Assembly (NCBI GenBank): GCA_036654655.1
Contig: JAVVRP010000004.1
Coordinates: 1-64,000, forward strand
DNA from: JAVVRP01 sp036654655
GTDB taxonomy: Bacteria; Bacillota; Clostridia; Christensenellales; UBA1242
Length of the DNA stretch: 64,000 nt
Direction: 5' to 3'
Part shown: positions 1 through 6,774 of the stretch, one piece after another
Position numbering within the stretch: the first letter of the stretch is position 1
Layout of the letters: the number at the start of each line of letters is the position of its first letter
The notes under the pieces: model-generated
Told to the model about the DNA's origin: nothing
The model's input: only the letters and a program-made list of their open reading frames with translations
The model's database searches: none
Translations under genes and position numbers: made by a program

Positions 1-2
1 AA

Positions 3-326
3 AGATTTTTCTATACTAAAAATTTAAATTTACCGAATTCATATGACGAACTTCTTGGCGCTGATTTTATTTCACAATTTTCACTCGAAACAAATAAAAA
101 TTTTAAATATGAAAATGTTTACGACATTGATAAAGTAGACGAGAAAGTTTATAAAAAATATAATAAAAAATATAACGTGTTTCAAGCCAGAATGTCAAAA
201 GAAACATTTAATATTTATAAAAATAGCAATCTTGGCCCTGATATGAGTTTTTACAAACAGTATTGCCCATGGGGTGAAGAACAACTCACAATAGATAATA
301 TAAAAAAACCACCAGTCAATGACTAA
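3..326 (+). CDS. Hypothetical protein, C-terminal part (5' end outside window)
   Basis: An open frame runs in from the left edge (first full codon at 3) to a TAA at 324-326, giving 107 residues of C-terminal sequence. It is rich in Asn, Lys, Tyr and Phe with no membrane segment and no motif I recognise. The next gene starts 34 nt later behind its own ribosome binding site, so the two may be co-transcribed. Both lie in the segment ending with the integrase, so this is probably cargo of an integrated element. Function unknown. Confidence 0.5.
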   Translation, partial: RFFYTKNLNLPNSYDELLGADFISQFSLETNKNFKYENVYDIDKVDEKVYKKYNKKYNVFQARMSKETFNIYKNSNLGPDMSFYKQYCPWGEEQLTIDNIKKPPVND

Positions 327-359
327 ATAAAATAAAAAAATAAAGGAAGGTAAAAAATA

Positions 360-1067
360 ATGGAAGATTTTTATGTTGAGTATTTCCCGGGAATAGAGTT
401 TAAAAATTCTAACATGAACGTGTATATAAAAGATATCCAAGATATTTTAAATGACAATTATAGCAATACTTATAAATTTTTATGCGCAGTGCGTGGCGTA
501 TTCTCTTGCGGTTCGCATGCTTGTTTTAATGATATATCATATTTGAGTTGTAGTTGGGTTAATTCCGAATATACGGTTATTACAATTTTGCAAAAGTTTT
601 TCGGGTTTTCTGAAAAATATATATATAGACTTGCCCAAATTATTGATAAATTTATTTATGTATATTCTAGTCGCGACGTCGCGACTCCAAATGAGGATAA
701 CAAAATCAGCGGTGCATTGTATTATAAATTTGATTTTTTTAAAAATTTAACTATATCAAAAATGCAAGAACTGTTACCACTGTCAAATGAGCAAATAGAA
801 AATGCTTTTAAAAAAGATTTATCTTTTAAGTCTACTATTAAACAAATACGCGAATATGTTAAAGCCTTAAAGAATGGCAATGGCGGTGCTGATAAAGTTC
901 TTGAAGATAACCAACAGAGCCTAGACGAGCAGGAAGATAACTTGCCTATGCAATTTGACCCTAAAAAAGAATATCCTTTTGAGTATTTTGAGAAACTTGA
1001 TAAAAATTCATTAATCAATATATCTTGGGACTTGTACCAGAAAATTAAAAAACTACAAAAAAAATAA
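360..1067 (+). CDS. Hypothetical protein of the integrated element
   Basis: 235 residues, preceded by an AAGGAAGG ribosome binding site about 9 nt before the ATG. The N-terminal two thirds is aromatic and Cys-containing with no known motif. Residues about 130-165 (FKNLTISKMQELLPLSNEQI and what follows) resemble the short helical segment in some clostridial plasmid/ICE DNA-binding proteins, where an ELL...T-x-K-x-[LI]-R pattern precedes a basic helix; this is a weak resemblance by eye. A Gln/Asp/Glu-rich linker follows. It lies 46 nt upstream of the integrase, so it may be an element accessory or replication/regulatory protein. No function is assigned. Confidence 0.6.
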   Translation: MEDFYVEYFPGIEFKNSNMNVYIKDIQDILNDNYSNTYKFLCAVRGVFSCGSHACFNDISYLSCSWVNSEYTVITILQKFFGFSEKYIYRLAQIIDKFIYVYSSRDVATPNEDNKISGALYYKFDFFKNLTISKMQELLPLSNEQIENAFKKDLSFKSTIKQIREYVKALKNGNGGADKVLEDNQQSLDEQEDNLPMQFDPKKEYPFEYFEKLDKNSLINISWDLYQKIKKLQKK

Positions 1068-1113
1068 TATCAATCATTAACAAAAATATTAAAGATATTT
1101 AAGGATAAAAAAA

Positions 1114-2037
1114 ATGAGTATTGAAAACGAAATAACTTTATTGAAAAATAAAATTGATAATCTCATAATAAAGTTGTCTTTTGTTAAAGAAAAAAGTAAG
1201 TATACATATTTTTCTTGGCTAGACGAATGGATAAAAATTTATAAAAAGCCATTATACATGATTGATGGAAAAATAAGTAATGGACTCAGGAATATTTTAA
1301 ATTGTATTAAAAATCATATAAAAACAAATATGATTGATGTAAATTTAAGTGATATTACTGCTTTACAAATTCAAGAAACTTTATCTAAAATTACAAGTAC
1401 CAGGACAAAAAAATATGTTTTTGATGTGTTTCATGAAAGTTTAAAAAAAGCATTATCATTAGAACTTATAGAAAAAGATATTATGTTAAATGTTGATAAG
1501 CCTAGGCATAAAAGAAAAATAGGCAATTCACTATCTAGTAGTGAACTTGTAAAATTTTTAAAAATTATCAAGGGAAATTCTATGGAAAAATTGTACAAAT
1601 TTTATCTATTAACAGGTGTTAGAAAGTCCGAAGCACTTAGTATTGATAAAAAAATTGATATTGATAATAAAAATAATACAATTCATATTATCGGAACTAA
1701 GACTGAATGCTCAAACAGGATAATACCAATGTTCAAAGAAACAAAGTTATTAATACAATCAATTGACGTTAAGGGCAAATACTTGTTTCCGTTTACTGCA
1801 AATGCTGTGGCATGTAATTTTAAACGACTACAAAAAACTAATAATTTAAAATTTACAATACATAGTTTAAGACATACCTTTGCATCTAATTGCATTGAAA
1901 ACGGAATATGTATGAAAACTATCCAAAAGTGGTTAGGACATAGTAAACTTGATACCACTGCTAATATATATCTTCATATTTCGAATGAGTTTGAAAAGAA
2001 AGAAATTGATAAATTTAAAGTTATTTTTTCATTGTGA
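1114..2037 (+). CDS. Tyrosine recombinase / phage-type integrase
   Basis: 307 residues with the two-domain integrase layout: an N-terminal SAM-like core-binding region (about 30-135) and a C-terminal catalytic domain (about 140-300). The complete catalytic set is visible: Arg in TGVRKSEA (near 170), the beta-hairpin Lys in IIGTKTE (near 195), H-x-x-R in HSLRHTFAS (near 250), the second His in LGHSKLDTT, and the nucleophilic Tyr in TANIYLHIS (near 286). Nothing looks broken. It sits about 110 bp from the 3' end of tRNA-Asn, the usual position for an integrase of an element inserted into a tRNA gene. A hairpin terminator follows. The segment to its left is therefore likely a mobile island whose far end is outside the window. 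Confidence 0.93.
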   Translation: MSIENEITLLKNKIDNLIIKLSFVKEKSKYTYFSWLDEWIKIYKKPLYMIDGKISNGLRNILNCIKNHIKTNMIDVNLSDITALQIQETLSKITSTRTKKYVFDVFHESLKKALSLELIEKDIMLNVDKPRHKRKIGNSLSSSELVKFLKIIKGNSMEKLYKFYLLTGVRKSEALSIDKKIDIDNKNNTIHIIGTKTECSNRIIPMFKETKLLIQSIDVKGKYLFPFTANAVACNFKRLQKTNNLKFTIHSLRHTFASNCIENGICMKTIQKWLGHSKLDTTANIYLHISNEFEKKEIDKFKVIFSL

Positions 2038-2039
2038 TT

Positions 2040-2055
2040 GCGACCTATCGGCTAA
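2040..2055 (+). repeat. Possible att-like direct repeat of the tRNA-Asn anticodon arm
   Basis: Sixteen bases immediately after the integrase stop (gcgacctatcggctaa) match 2173-2188 inside tRNA-Asn at 15 of 16 positions and in the same orientation. Integrases commonly use a tRNA segment as attB, leaving short direct repeats. The 133-bp spacing is too short for a whole element, so this may be an attachment arm or a scar. Confidence 0.4.
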
Positions 2056-2100
2056 AATGATTTTTAAAAATCAAAAAAACATGTTAAAATTAATAAATAT

Positions 2101-2147
2101 AAAACTGCTACAATCCTTAAATTATAAGGCTTATAGCAGTTTTTTTT
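2101..2147. terminator. Bidirectional Rho-independent terminator between integrase and tRNA-Asn
   Basis: Perfect 10-bp arms (2101-2110 and 2134-2143) close a 23-nt loop and are followed by a T run on the + strand; on the - strand the stem ends in four Ts. It can end integrase transcription from the left and tRNA-Asn transcription from the right. Confidence 0.75.
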
Positions 2148-2221
2148 GGCTCCCCCTGCTGGATTCGAACCGGCGACCTATCGGTTAACAGCCGAGTGCT
2201 CTACCGCTGAGCTAAGGAGGA
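2147..2221 (-). tRNA. tRNA-Asn (GTT)
   Basis: On the - strand a full cloverleaf can be folded: a 7-bp acceptor (TCCTCCT with AGGGGGA), D-arm GCTC...GAGC, anticodon loop CTGTTAA giving anticodon GTT, and a TTCGAAT T-loop. The 3' CCA is encoded at 2147-2149. The T stem contains one C-A mismatch. Its 3' end faces the integrase, consistent with use as an integration site. Confidence 0.93.
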
Positions 2222-2337
2222 TTATTTTTTTGTTTTTGCCCTATTATGTTAACATATGGCAATTTGTCTGTCAAGTAATTTATATGCTTTTTTGTGTTAT
2301 TTGTTTTATTTATTATTAATTTTTTTATTGTTCAACT

Positions 2338-2374
2338 CAGCCGAAAGTTAAATAAAAATTTTACATTTCGGCTG
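2338..2374 (-). terminator. Hairpin downstream of rpsR
   Basis: Nine-base perfect arms (2338-2346 and 2366-2374) around a 19-nt AT loop lie 21 bp after the rpsR stop and may end the rpsF-ssb-rpsR transcript. The downstream T run is poor in that direction, so termination is not certain. Confidence 0.45.
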
Positions 2375-2394
2375 TTTGAAAATAACTTTAAATT

Positions 2395-2718
2395 TTATTC
2401 GCCTTTAAATGGCAACAATGCAACAATTCTTGCACGCTTAATTGCAACTGCAATTTCACGTTGATGCTCACTGCATGTTCCGGTTTGGCGTCTTGGAATT
2501 ATTTTGCCCTTTTCTGTTACATACTTTCTAAGTCTGTTTATATCTTTATAATCAATTACAAGATTTTTGTCTGTGCAATACAAACATACTTTCTTTTTTC
2601 CTATTTTACCACCGCGATGTTTTTTAAATGTTGACGCAGATGGAGTTCTTTCTGTTGATTGTTGTGAAGGCGCAACTTGTGTGGCAACTGTTTCTGCAAC
2701 AATTTTTTCTTCGCTCAT
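2395..2718 (-). CDS. rpsR: 30S ribosomal protein bS18
   Basis: 107 residues. The C-terminal 70 residues are typical bS18: a KKKVCLYC segment, IDYKDINRLRKYVTEKGKI, PRRQTGTC and a basic C-terminus (AIKRARIVALLPF). bS18 binds the platform of the 30S subunit as a heterodimer with bS6. An N-terminal extension of about 35 residues rich in Ala, Thr, Ser and Gln precedes the core and is longer than in most species. The start is supported by AGGAGAA before the ATG. Last gene of the rpsF-ssb-rpsR operon, the conserved order in Firmicutes. Confidence 0.97.
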   Translation of the reverse strand: MSEEKIVAETVATQVAPSQQSTERTPSASTFKKHRGGKIGKKKVCLYCTDKNLVIDYKDINRLRKYVTEKGKIIPRRQTGTCSEHQREIAVAIKRARIVALLPFKGE

Positions 2719-2763
2719 GAATTTCTCCTTTTTTTTATTTTTAATATTTTAATTTACTGGTTT

Positions 2764-3153
2764 TTAAAATGGGAGATCGTCATCTTCAACTGGATCAAGT
2801 TCACTAACTTCTTTTTTATTTTCGCTCGATCCTCCTTGTTTTGTTCCCAAAAATTCAACTTCATCGGCAACAATGTCGGTATAGTATTTTTTTGTTCCGT
2901 CCGTGGCTTCATAAGAACGATTTTGAATTGAACCACTAACCGCACATTTTGCACCTTTTTTTAAAAACTTATGGCAAAGTTCTGCAAGTGATCTCCAAAC
3001 AACAATATTCATGAAGTCTGTTTCACGCTCTCCCTCGCTGTTTTGAAATCTTCTGGAAACGGCAAGAGAAAATTTGCAAACAGAAATTCCATTATTGGTT
3101 GTTGCAATTTCTGGGTCCTTGGTTAAATTTCCAATTAAAAACACTTTGTTCAT
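2764..3153 (-). CDS. ssb: Single-stranded DNA-binding protein
   Basis: 129 residues with an N-terminal OB fold starting MNKVFLIGNLTKDPEI, containing the conserved segments CKFSLAVSR and DFMNIVVWRSLAE and a GSIQNRSYEA strand. The acidic C-terminal tip EDDDLPF is the SSB peptide that recruits replication and repair partners. The Gly/Pro-rich linker between them is short, making the protein smaller than the usual 150-170 residues. It lies between rpsF and rpsR. Start supported by AGGAG 7-8 nt before the ATG. Confidence 0.97.
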   Translation of the reverse strand: MNKVFLIGNLTKDPEIATTNNGISVCKFSLAVSRRFQNSEGERETDFMNIVVWRSLAELCHKFLKKGAKCAVSGSIQNRSYEATDGTKKYYTDIVADEVEFLGTKQGGSSENKKEVSELDPVEDDDLPF

Positions 3154-3190
3154 TTTAATCTCCTATTTTTGTTTGTTTAAGTTTAAACAA

Positions 3191-3478
3191 TTAGACTTTC
3201 TTTTTAACAAAAAGAACTCTAAAAATATTTTCTGTAATAAGCATCAATTTTTCCATTGGCATAATTGTTTCGGGCATAGCCTCAAAAGTCATAAGCACAT
3301 AGTATCCCTCTGTTTTAAACTGAATTGGATATGCAAGCCTTTTGAGCCCCATTTTTTCCACGTTTAAAACATTTCCGCCCTTTTCAACTGCCATTGATTT
3401 AATTTTTTCAATTAATTCATCGCGCTTTTGTTCGGTTGCGGTTGGGTTGATGATATACATAACTTCATAGTTATTCAT
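3191..3478 (-). CDS. rpsF: 30S ribosomal protein bS6
   Basis: 95 residues beginning MNNYEVMYIINPTATEQ; the bS6 ferredoxin-like fold is recognisable (GLKRLAYPIQFKTEGYYVLM, VLFVKKKV at the end). bS6 pairs with bS18 on the 30S platform. An upstream in-frame start at 3523 was rejected because a strong AAAAGGAGGG lies just before 3478. First gene of the operon, transcribed from the promoter near 3570-3597. Confidence 0.96.
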   Translation of the reverse strand: MNNYEVMYIINPTATEQKRDELIEKIKSMAVEKGGNVLNVEKMGLKRLAYPIQFKTEGYYVLMTFEAMPETIMPMEKLMLITENIFRVLFVKKKV

Positions 3479-3501
3479 CTTTTCCCTCCTTTTGGTCTGT
3501 G

Positions 3502-3521
3502 GCACTCCTTTTAATGAGTGC
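3502..3521 (-). promoter_or_regulatory. Hairpin in the rpsF leader, possible bS6:bS18 autoregulatory site
   Basis: In the rpsF 5' UTR a 6-bp stem GCACTC/GAGTGC encloses an 8-nt A-rich loop, 24 nt before the start codon. In many bacteria the rpsF leader folds to bind the bS6:bS18 dimer and repress translation. The position fits; I did not confirm the conserved bulge, so the role is inferred. Confidence 0.4.
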
Positions 3522-3568
3522 AAGGTCAGTTTTTATTTCCCGTTAATGGCAAACTTAACTGCTTGCTT

Positions 3569-3597
3569 ATTCTATCACAATAACAGCACAAACGCAA
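3569..3597 (-). promoter_or_regulatory. Sigma-A-type promoter of the rpsF-ssb-rpsR operon
   Basis: On the - strand a -35 TTGCGT and a -10 TAGAAT are separated by 17 bp, leaving a leader of about 85 nt. Confidence 0.6.
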
Positions 3598-3623
3598 GAG
3601 TTTGTTTTAATTTTTTATAACAA

Positions 3624-3657
3624 AAAAAACACCCACAAATTTAAGTGGATGTTTTTT
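3624..3657 (-). terminator. Rho-independent terminator of the rubrerythrin gene
   Basis: AT-flanked stem (CACCCAC with GTGGATG, containing a C/A mismatch) ending in a T run on the - strand, 10 bp after the rubrerythrin stop and upstream of the rpsF promoter. It separates the two transcription units. Confidence 0.7.
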
Positions 3658-3667
3658 AAAATTTAAA

Positions 3668-4201
3668 TTATTTTAGTATAACTTGAAAATATGCTTGTGG
3701 GTGGTCACAAACCGGACAAACCTTTGGTGCAGTACTTCCAATGTGCAAGTGTCCACAATTTCTGCATTTCCAAATAACAACGTCATCACATTCAAACACT
3801 TTGTTTTGTTTAATTTGTTCTGCAAGTTTTAAATATCTTTCTTCGTGAGATTTTTCTATTTTTGCAACACCCTCAAATTGAGATGACAAACGGTCAAAAC
3901 CTTCTTCCTTTGCTTCCTTTGCCATGCGTGAATACATTTCTGTCCATTCACCATGCTCGCCAGCAGCGGCATCCAGCAAGTTAACAAGTGTGCTTGGAAC
4001 CGCCCCATCGTTAAGCGCTTTAAACCAAAGTTTTGCATGTTCTTTTTCATTGTTTGCAGTTTCTTCAAAAATTTCTGCAATTTCTTCATATCCATCTTTT
4101 TTTGCTTTTGAAGAGTAATATGTATATTTGTTTCTGGCTTGACTTTCTCCTGCAAATGCTTCTAACAAGTTTTTTTCTGTTTTTGAACCTTTTAAATTCA
4201 T
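3668..4201 (-). CDS. Rubrerythrin
   Basis: 177 residues. Residues 1-140 form a ferritin-like four-helix bundle with the diiron ligand pattern (FAGESQARNKY, ANNEKEHAKLWF, AGEHGEWTEMY, VAKIEKSHEERY). The C-terminal 40 residues form a rubredoxin knuckle (CRNCGHLHIG and CPVCDHPQAYF). Rubrerythrins reduce hydrogen peroxide to water in the cytoplasm of anaerobes using rubredoxin-type electron flow. Start chosen at MNLKGSKT because TAAAGGAG precedes it; a longer frame upstream has no such signal. It sits next to the hydrogenase but has its own terminator. Confidence 0.96.
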   Translation of the reverse strand: MNLKGSKTEKNLLEAFAGESQARNKYTYYSSKAKKDGYEEIAEIFEETANNEKEHAKLWFKALNDGAVPSTLVNLLDAAAGEHGEWTEMYSRMAKEAKEEGFDRLSSQFEGVAKIEKSHEERYLKLAEQIKQNKVFECDDVVIWKCRNCGHLHIGSTAPKVCPVCDHPQAYFQVILK

Positions 4202-4281
4202 AATTTTCTCCTTTAATTTATAAACTATATAAAATCCATAATTAAAAACCACATTTATTTTGGGTATTGACTGTTTTATCT

Positions 4282-5586
4282 CTATTTATTATGCAAAATT
4301 TCCTTTGATTTTGCTGATAGCGGGCGACCCAAAAATTCGGTTTCTAAATCTATCATGCCAACTTCTTTTAAATTTGGCTCTTTAAGTATAGCACATTTGG
4401 CACCCATTGCGTCAATTCTTTTTTTTATGGTTGAAACATTGTTACAATACGCCGTTGATTGTCCGCCTCCGCCCAAACATCCACCCTTGCATGCCATAAC
4501 TTCCAAAAAGTCTAATTTTATACTTTTATTTAGTATTTTTTTATACAATTTTTCAAAATTTTTAAAACCGCAAACGCTTGCAAATGTTTTTGTTTTTACA
4601 TTAACAATTTGAGTTTCAGGAATTTTATCAATTTTTTTATAAATTAATTCGTCTTTAATTTTGTTTATTTTGCAATAATTTTGCGCAATAGACTTCATCA
4701 CACCGCCAGCACCACCAAAACCTATTCCTAATTTAGAACCTTGTACAAAATCAAACTCACAATCTTTTTTTAACATATCAAAATTAATCGCTTGCTTTTT
4801 TGCAAAATCGCAGAGTTCTCTTACAGTTAGCACAAAATCAAATTTTGGCTCACACATGGTTTTAATTTCCTGTTTTTTTGCCGTGCAAGGAGTTATTGCC
4901 ACAAAAACAATTTTAGATGGGTCAACGCCAATTTTACGGGCAAAATAAGTTTTTGTTATTGCACAAAGCATGCCTATTGGGGATTTACATGAAGAAAGAC
5001 ACATAATTTGGTCGGGGTGCATAATTTTAAAATATTCAACCCATGCAGTGCAACAACTTGAAAATATTGGCATAAAATTACTATCATTTTTGTTTTGCAT
5101 TTTTTCACAAAGTTCTGCTGTTTCTTCTCTTATTGTAAGATCTGCACCAAAACTTGTATCCAAAACATAATTAAATCCAAGATTTTTTAAAACACTTATT
5201 GTTTCACTTTGCGAAAACTGACCAACTTTGCCACCAAAAGCATCTGCAAACAAAAACTTGACTGCTGGCGAAATGCTTGCAACAAGTATTTTTTTTCCGA
5301 TTAATTTTTTAACTTCAAAAACGCTATCTTTTGGGGTTAGTGCATTTGCTTTACATGCCAACGTGCAATATCCACAACCTACGCATTTGTTTTTTGAAGC
5401 AAGCCCTGTTTGTTTTTCACAAGCATCATAACAAAGCCCGCAGCGCACACATCTGCTTTCATCTCGTTCAATACACGCATTTTTTTTGTCAACTTGCACA
5501 CGTGGCGTTTCTCTGCGCTTTTTAATTAAGGCTTTTGTTCTTATTAACTTGTTTTTTATTGCAAGTTTTTTATCTGTAATTTGCAT
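4282..5586 (-). CDS. [FeFe]-hydrogenase, monomeric with 2x[4Fe-4S] domain
   Basis: 434 residues. Residues 40-90 hold two ferredoxin-type cluster motifs (CVRCGLCYDAC, CVGCGYCTLAC). The H-cluster domain follows with all expected Cys: P1-like FSSCCTAW, P2-like TPCTAKKQE and P3-like EVMACKGGCLGGGGQ. The small-subunit-like tail follows. Such enzymes reduce protons with ferredoxin electrons, or act as sensors, in the cytoplasm of fermenters. Compared with the canonical TSCCPxW, MPCxxKxxE and ACPGGC motifs, three positions differ (Pro to Thr, Met to Thr, Pro to Lys), so this is a divergent member and H2 production is not guaranteed. Maturases (HydEFG) are not in the window. Confidence 0.9.
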   Translation of the reverse strand: MQITDKKLAIKNKLIRTKALIKKRRETPRVQVDKKNACIERDESRCVRCGLCYDACEKQTGLASKNKCVGCGYCTLACKANALTPKDSVFEVKKLIGKKILVASISPAVKFLFADAFGGKVGQFSQSETISVLKNLGFNYVLDTSFGADLTIREETAELCEKMQNKNDSNFMPIFSSCCTAWVEYFKIMHPDQIMCLSSCKSPIGMLCAITKTYFARKIGVDPSKIVFVAITPCTAKKQEIKTMCEPKFDFVLTVRELCDFAKKQAINFDMLKKDCEFDFVQGSKLGIGFGGAGGVMKSIAQNYCKINKIKDELIYKKIDKIPETQIVNVKTKTFASVCGFKNFEKLYKKILNKSIKLDFLEVMACKGGCLGGGGQSTAYCNNVSTIKKRIDAMGAKCAILKEPNLKEVGMIDLETEFLGRPLSAKSKEILHNK

Positions 5587-5599
5587 TTATTCCCTTTTT

Positions 5600-6355
5600 T
5601 TAATCAGGTTTTTGTGGAGGCATTTTTCTTGGAGGCCTTGGTGGCATTGGTTTTAATCCAACTCGGGGCGTTGGTGGAATTGGACGCCTTGCAGTGGTGG
5701 AATTAAGGTTATTTGTGGCAGATTGTGTTTTTAATGTTTGTCCTGCTCCCAATATTTTGCTTTTTTTAACATAATTTTCTTCTATAATGGCAGTTATTTG
5801 AGAAACTAAACTGTAAGACAAAATCATAAGCAAAATTCCTGACGGAATTATAACCAAAGAAATAAGCCCCGCACTGCTTGCAGAAAAACTTATAAACCCT
5901 GGGAATAAAGACGGAGTATAAACTCCCACAATCATTTTTTTGTTAACGGCATATCTATCATCAATTCCAATTGCATTTTCTGTGGAAAAATATTCTTTAT
6001 TTTCATCAAAATTTGCAATTTTGTGAAATATTACTCTTGAACCATGCAATGCAGCCTGTTCTTGGCTTTCGGCATCATCCCCAATAACCTCGTAAAATGC
6101 AATAATATCTCCCTTTACAAGTTTGGATGTGTCCACCTTTTTAACCATGACCACATCACCAACCAAAAAGCCATCTTCCACCATGCTTGCCGAAATAATT
6201 TTAACAGCAGAATAACCAAAAATTGACGGCACTTCGTTATGTTTTTTTGCGTTTAACATTAATATGCAAGAAATAATTGCAAGCACAAAAATTGGGATAA
6301 ATGTTATCCACGAAACAATGTCTAAAAATTTTTCGAACTTGTTTTTTGTTGACAT
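5600..6355 (-). CDS. Signal peptidase I, SipW/ER type
   Basis: 251 residues. A membrane helix at about 15-35 is followed by the S26 catalytic region: ISASMVEDGFLVGDVVMVKK with the nucleophilic Ser, then KGDIIAFYEV. A His in VIFHKI replaces the Lys general base of the bacterial Lep type, as in Bacillus SipW and archaeal/ER enzymes. A second helix lies near 160-185. The C-terminus is a Pro/Arg-rich cytoplasmic or wall-facing tail. SipW enzymes process biofilm-matrix proteins of the TasA type, and three TasA-like proteins are encoded at 50.4-53.2 kb. It ends 13 bp from the hydrogenase start. Confidence 0.88.
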   Translation of the reverse strand: MSTKNKFEKFLDIVSWITFIPIFVLAIISCILMLNAKKHNEVPSIFGYSAVKIISASMVEDGFLVGDVVMVKKVDTSKLVKGDIIAFYEVIGDDAESQEQAALHGSRVIFHKIANFDENKEYFSTENAIGIDDRYAVNKKMIVGVYTPSLFPGFISFSASSAGLISLVIIPSGILLMILSYSLVSQITAIIEENYVKKSKILGAGQTLKTQSATNNLNSTTARRPIPPTPRVGLKPMPPRPPRKMPPQKPD

Positions 6356-6495
6356 TTCACGCCTTTTGTTTTTATTATATCATTTTATAAAATAAATTCA
6401 AAATAATTTGTGGCAACTTAATTTATTTTTAATATTATGATTATGAGCATTAAAAATTTTTACATGCAAAATTTTGTAACACATAGGAGATTTTT

Positions 6496-6774
6496 ATGAA
6501 ACACGAATACATTCCATATTGCGAAGGGGAATATTACTTAATGAAAAACAGCAAATGTAACTGCGGTGGTTGTCCAGACTATCCTTCATTTCCAGACTAT
6601 CCCGATGGTTGCAGGTTATGCCCGCCCTGCTCATTTCCACCACATGAACACCCAAAAAAACACCCATGCCCGCCAGAAAAACCTTGTGTTCCACTTTTAT
6701 CAGAAAATTGTTGCCTTAAAAAGCAGTTTTGCTTATTTTTGGCAGGGCTTGTGGTTGGCGAACTATTTAAATAA
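6496..6774 (+). CDS. Small Cys/Pro-rich protein, unknown
   Basis: 92 residues with 12-14 Cys, mostly in pairs or CxxC spacing, many Pro, and Asp-Tyr-Pro repeats (CPDYPSFPDYPDGC). A short hydrophobic C-terminal segment (FCLFLAGLVVGELF) could be an amphipathic or membrane-associated helix. Preceded by ATAGGAG before the ATG. The composition resembles small spore-coat or metal-binding proteins of Firmicutes, but no family is recognised. Its stop codon overlaps the end of the convergent BspA-like gene by 8 bp. Confidence 0.65.
   Translation: MKHEYIPYCEGEYYLMKNSKCNCGGCPDYPSFPDYPDGCRLCPPCSFPPHEHPKKHPCPPEKPCVPLLSENCCLKKQFCLFLAGLVVGELFK

Noticed and set aside
1949..2188. A + strand frame of 79 codons ending in LLDSNRRPIG over the integrase end and tRNA-Asn
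   Set aside because: It overlaps the intact integrase and the tRNA, and the terminal peptide is antisense tRNA sequence.
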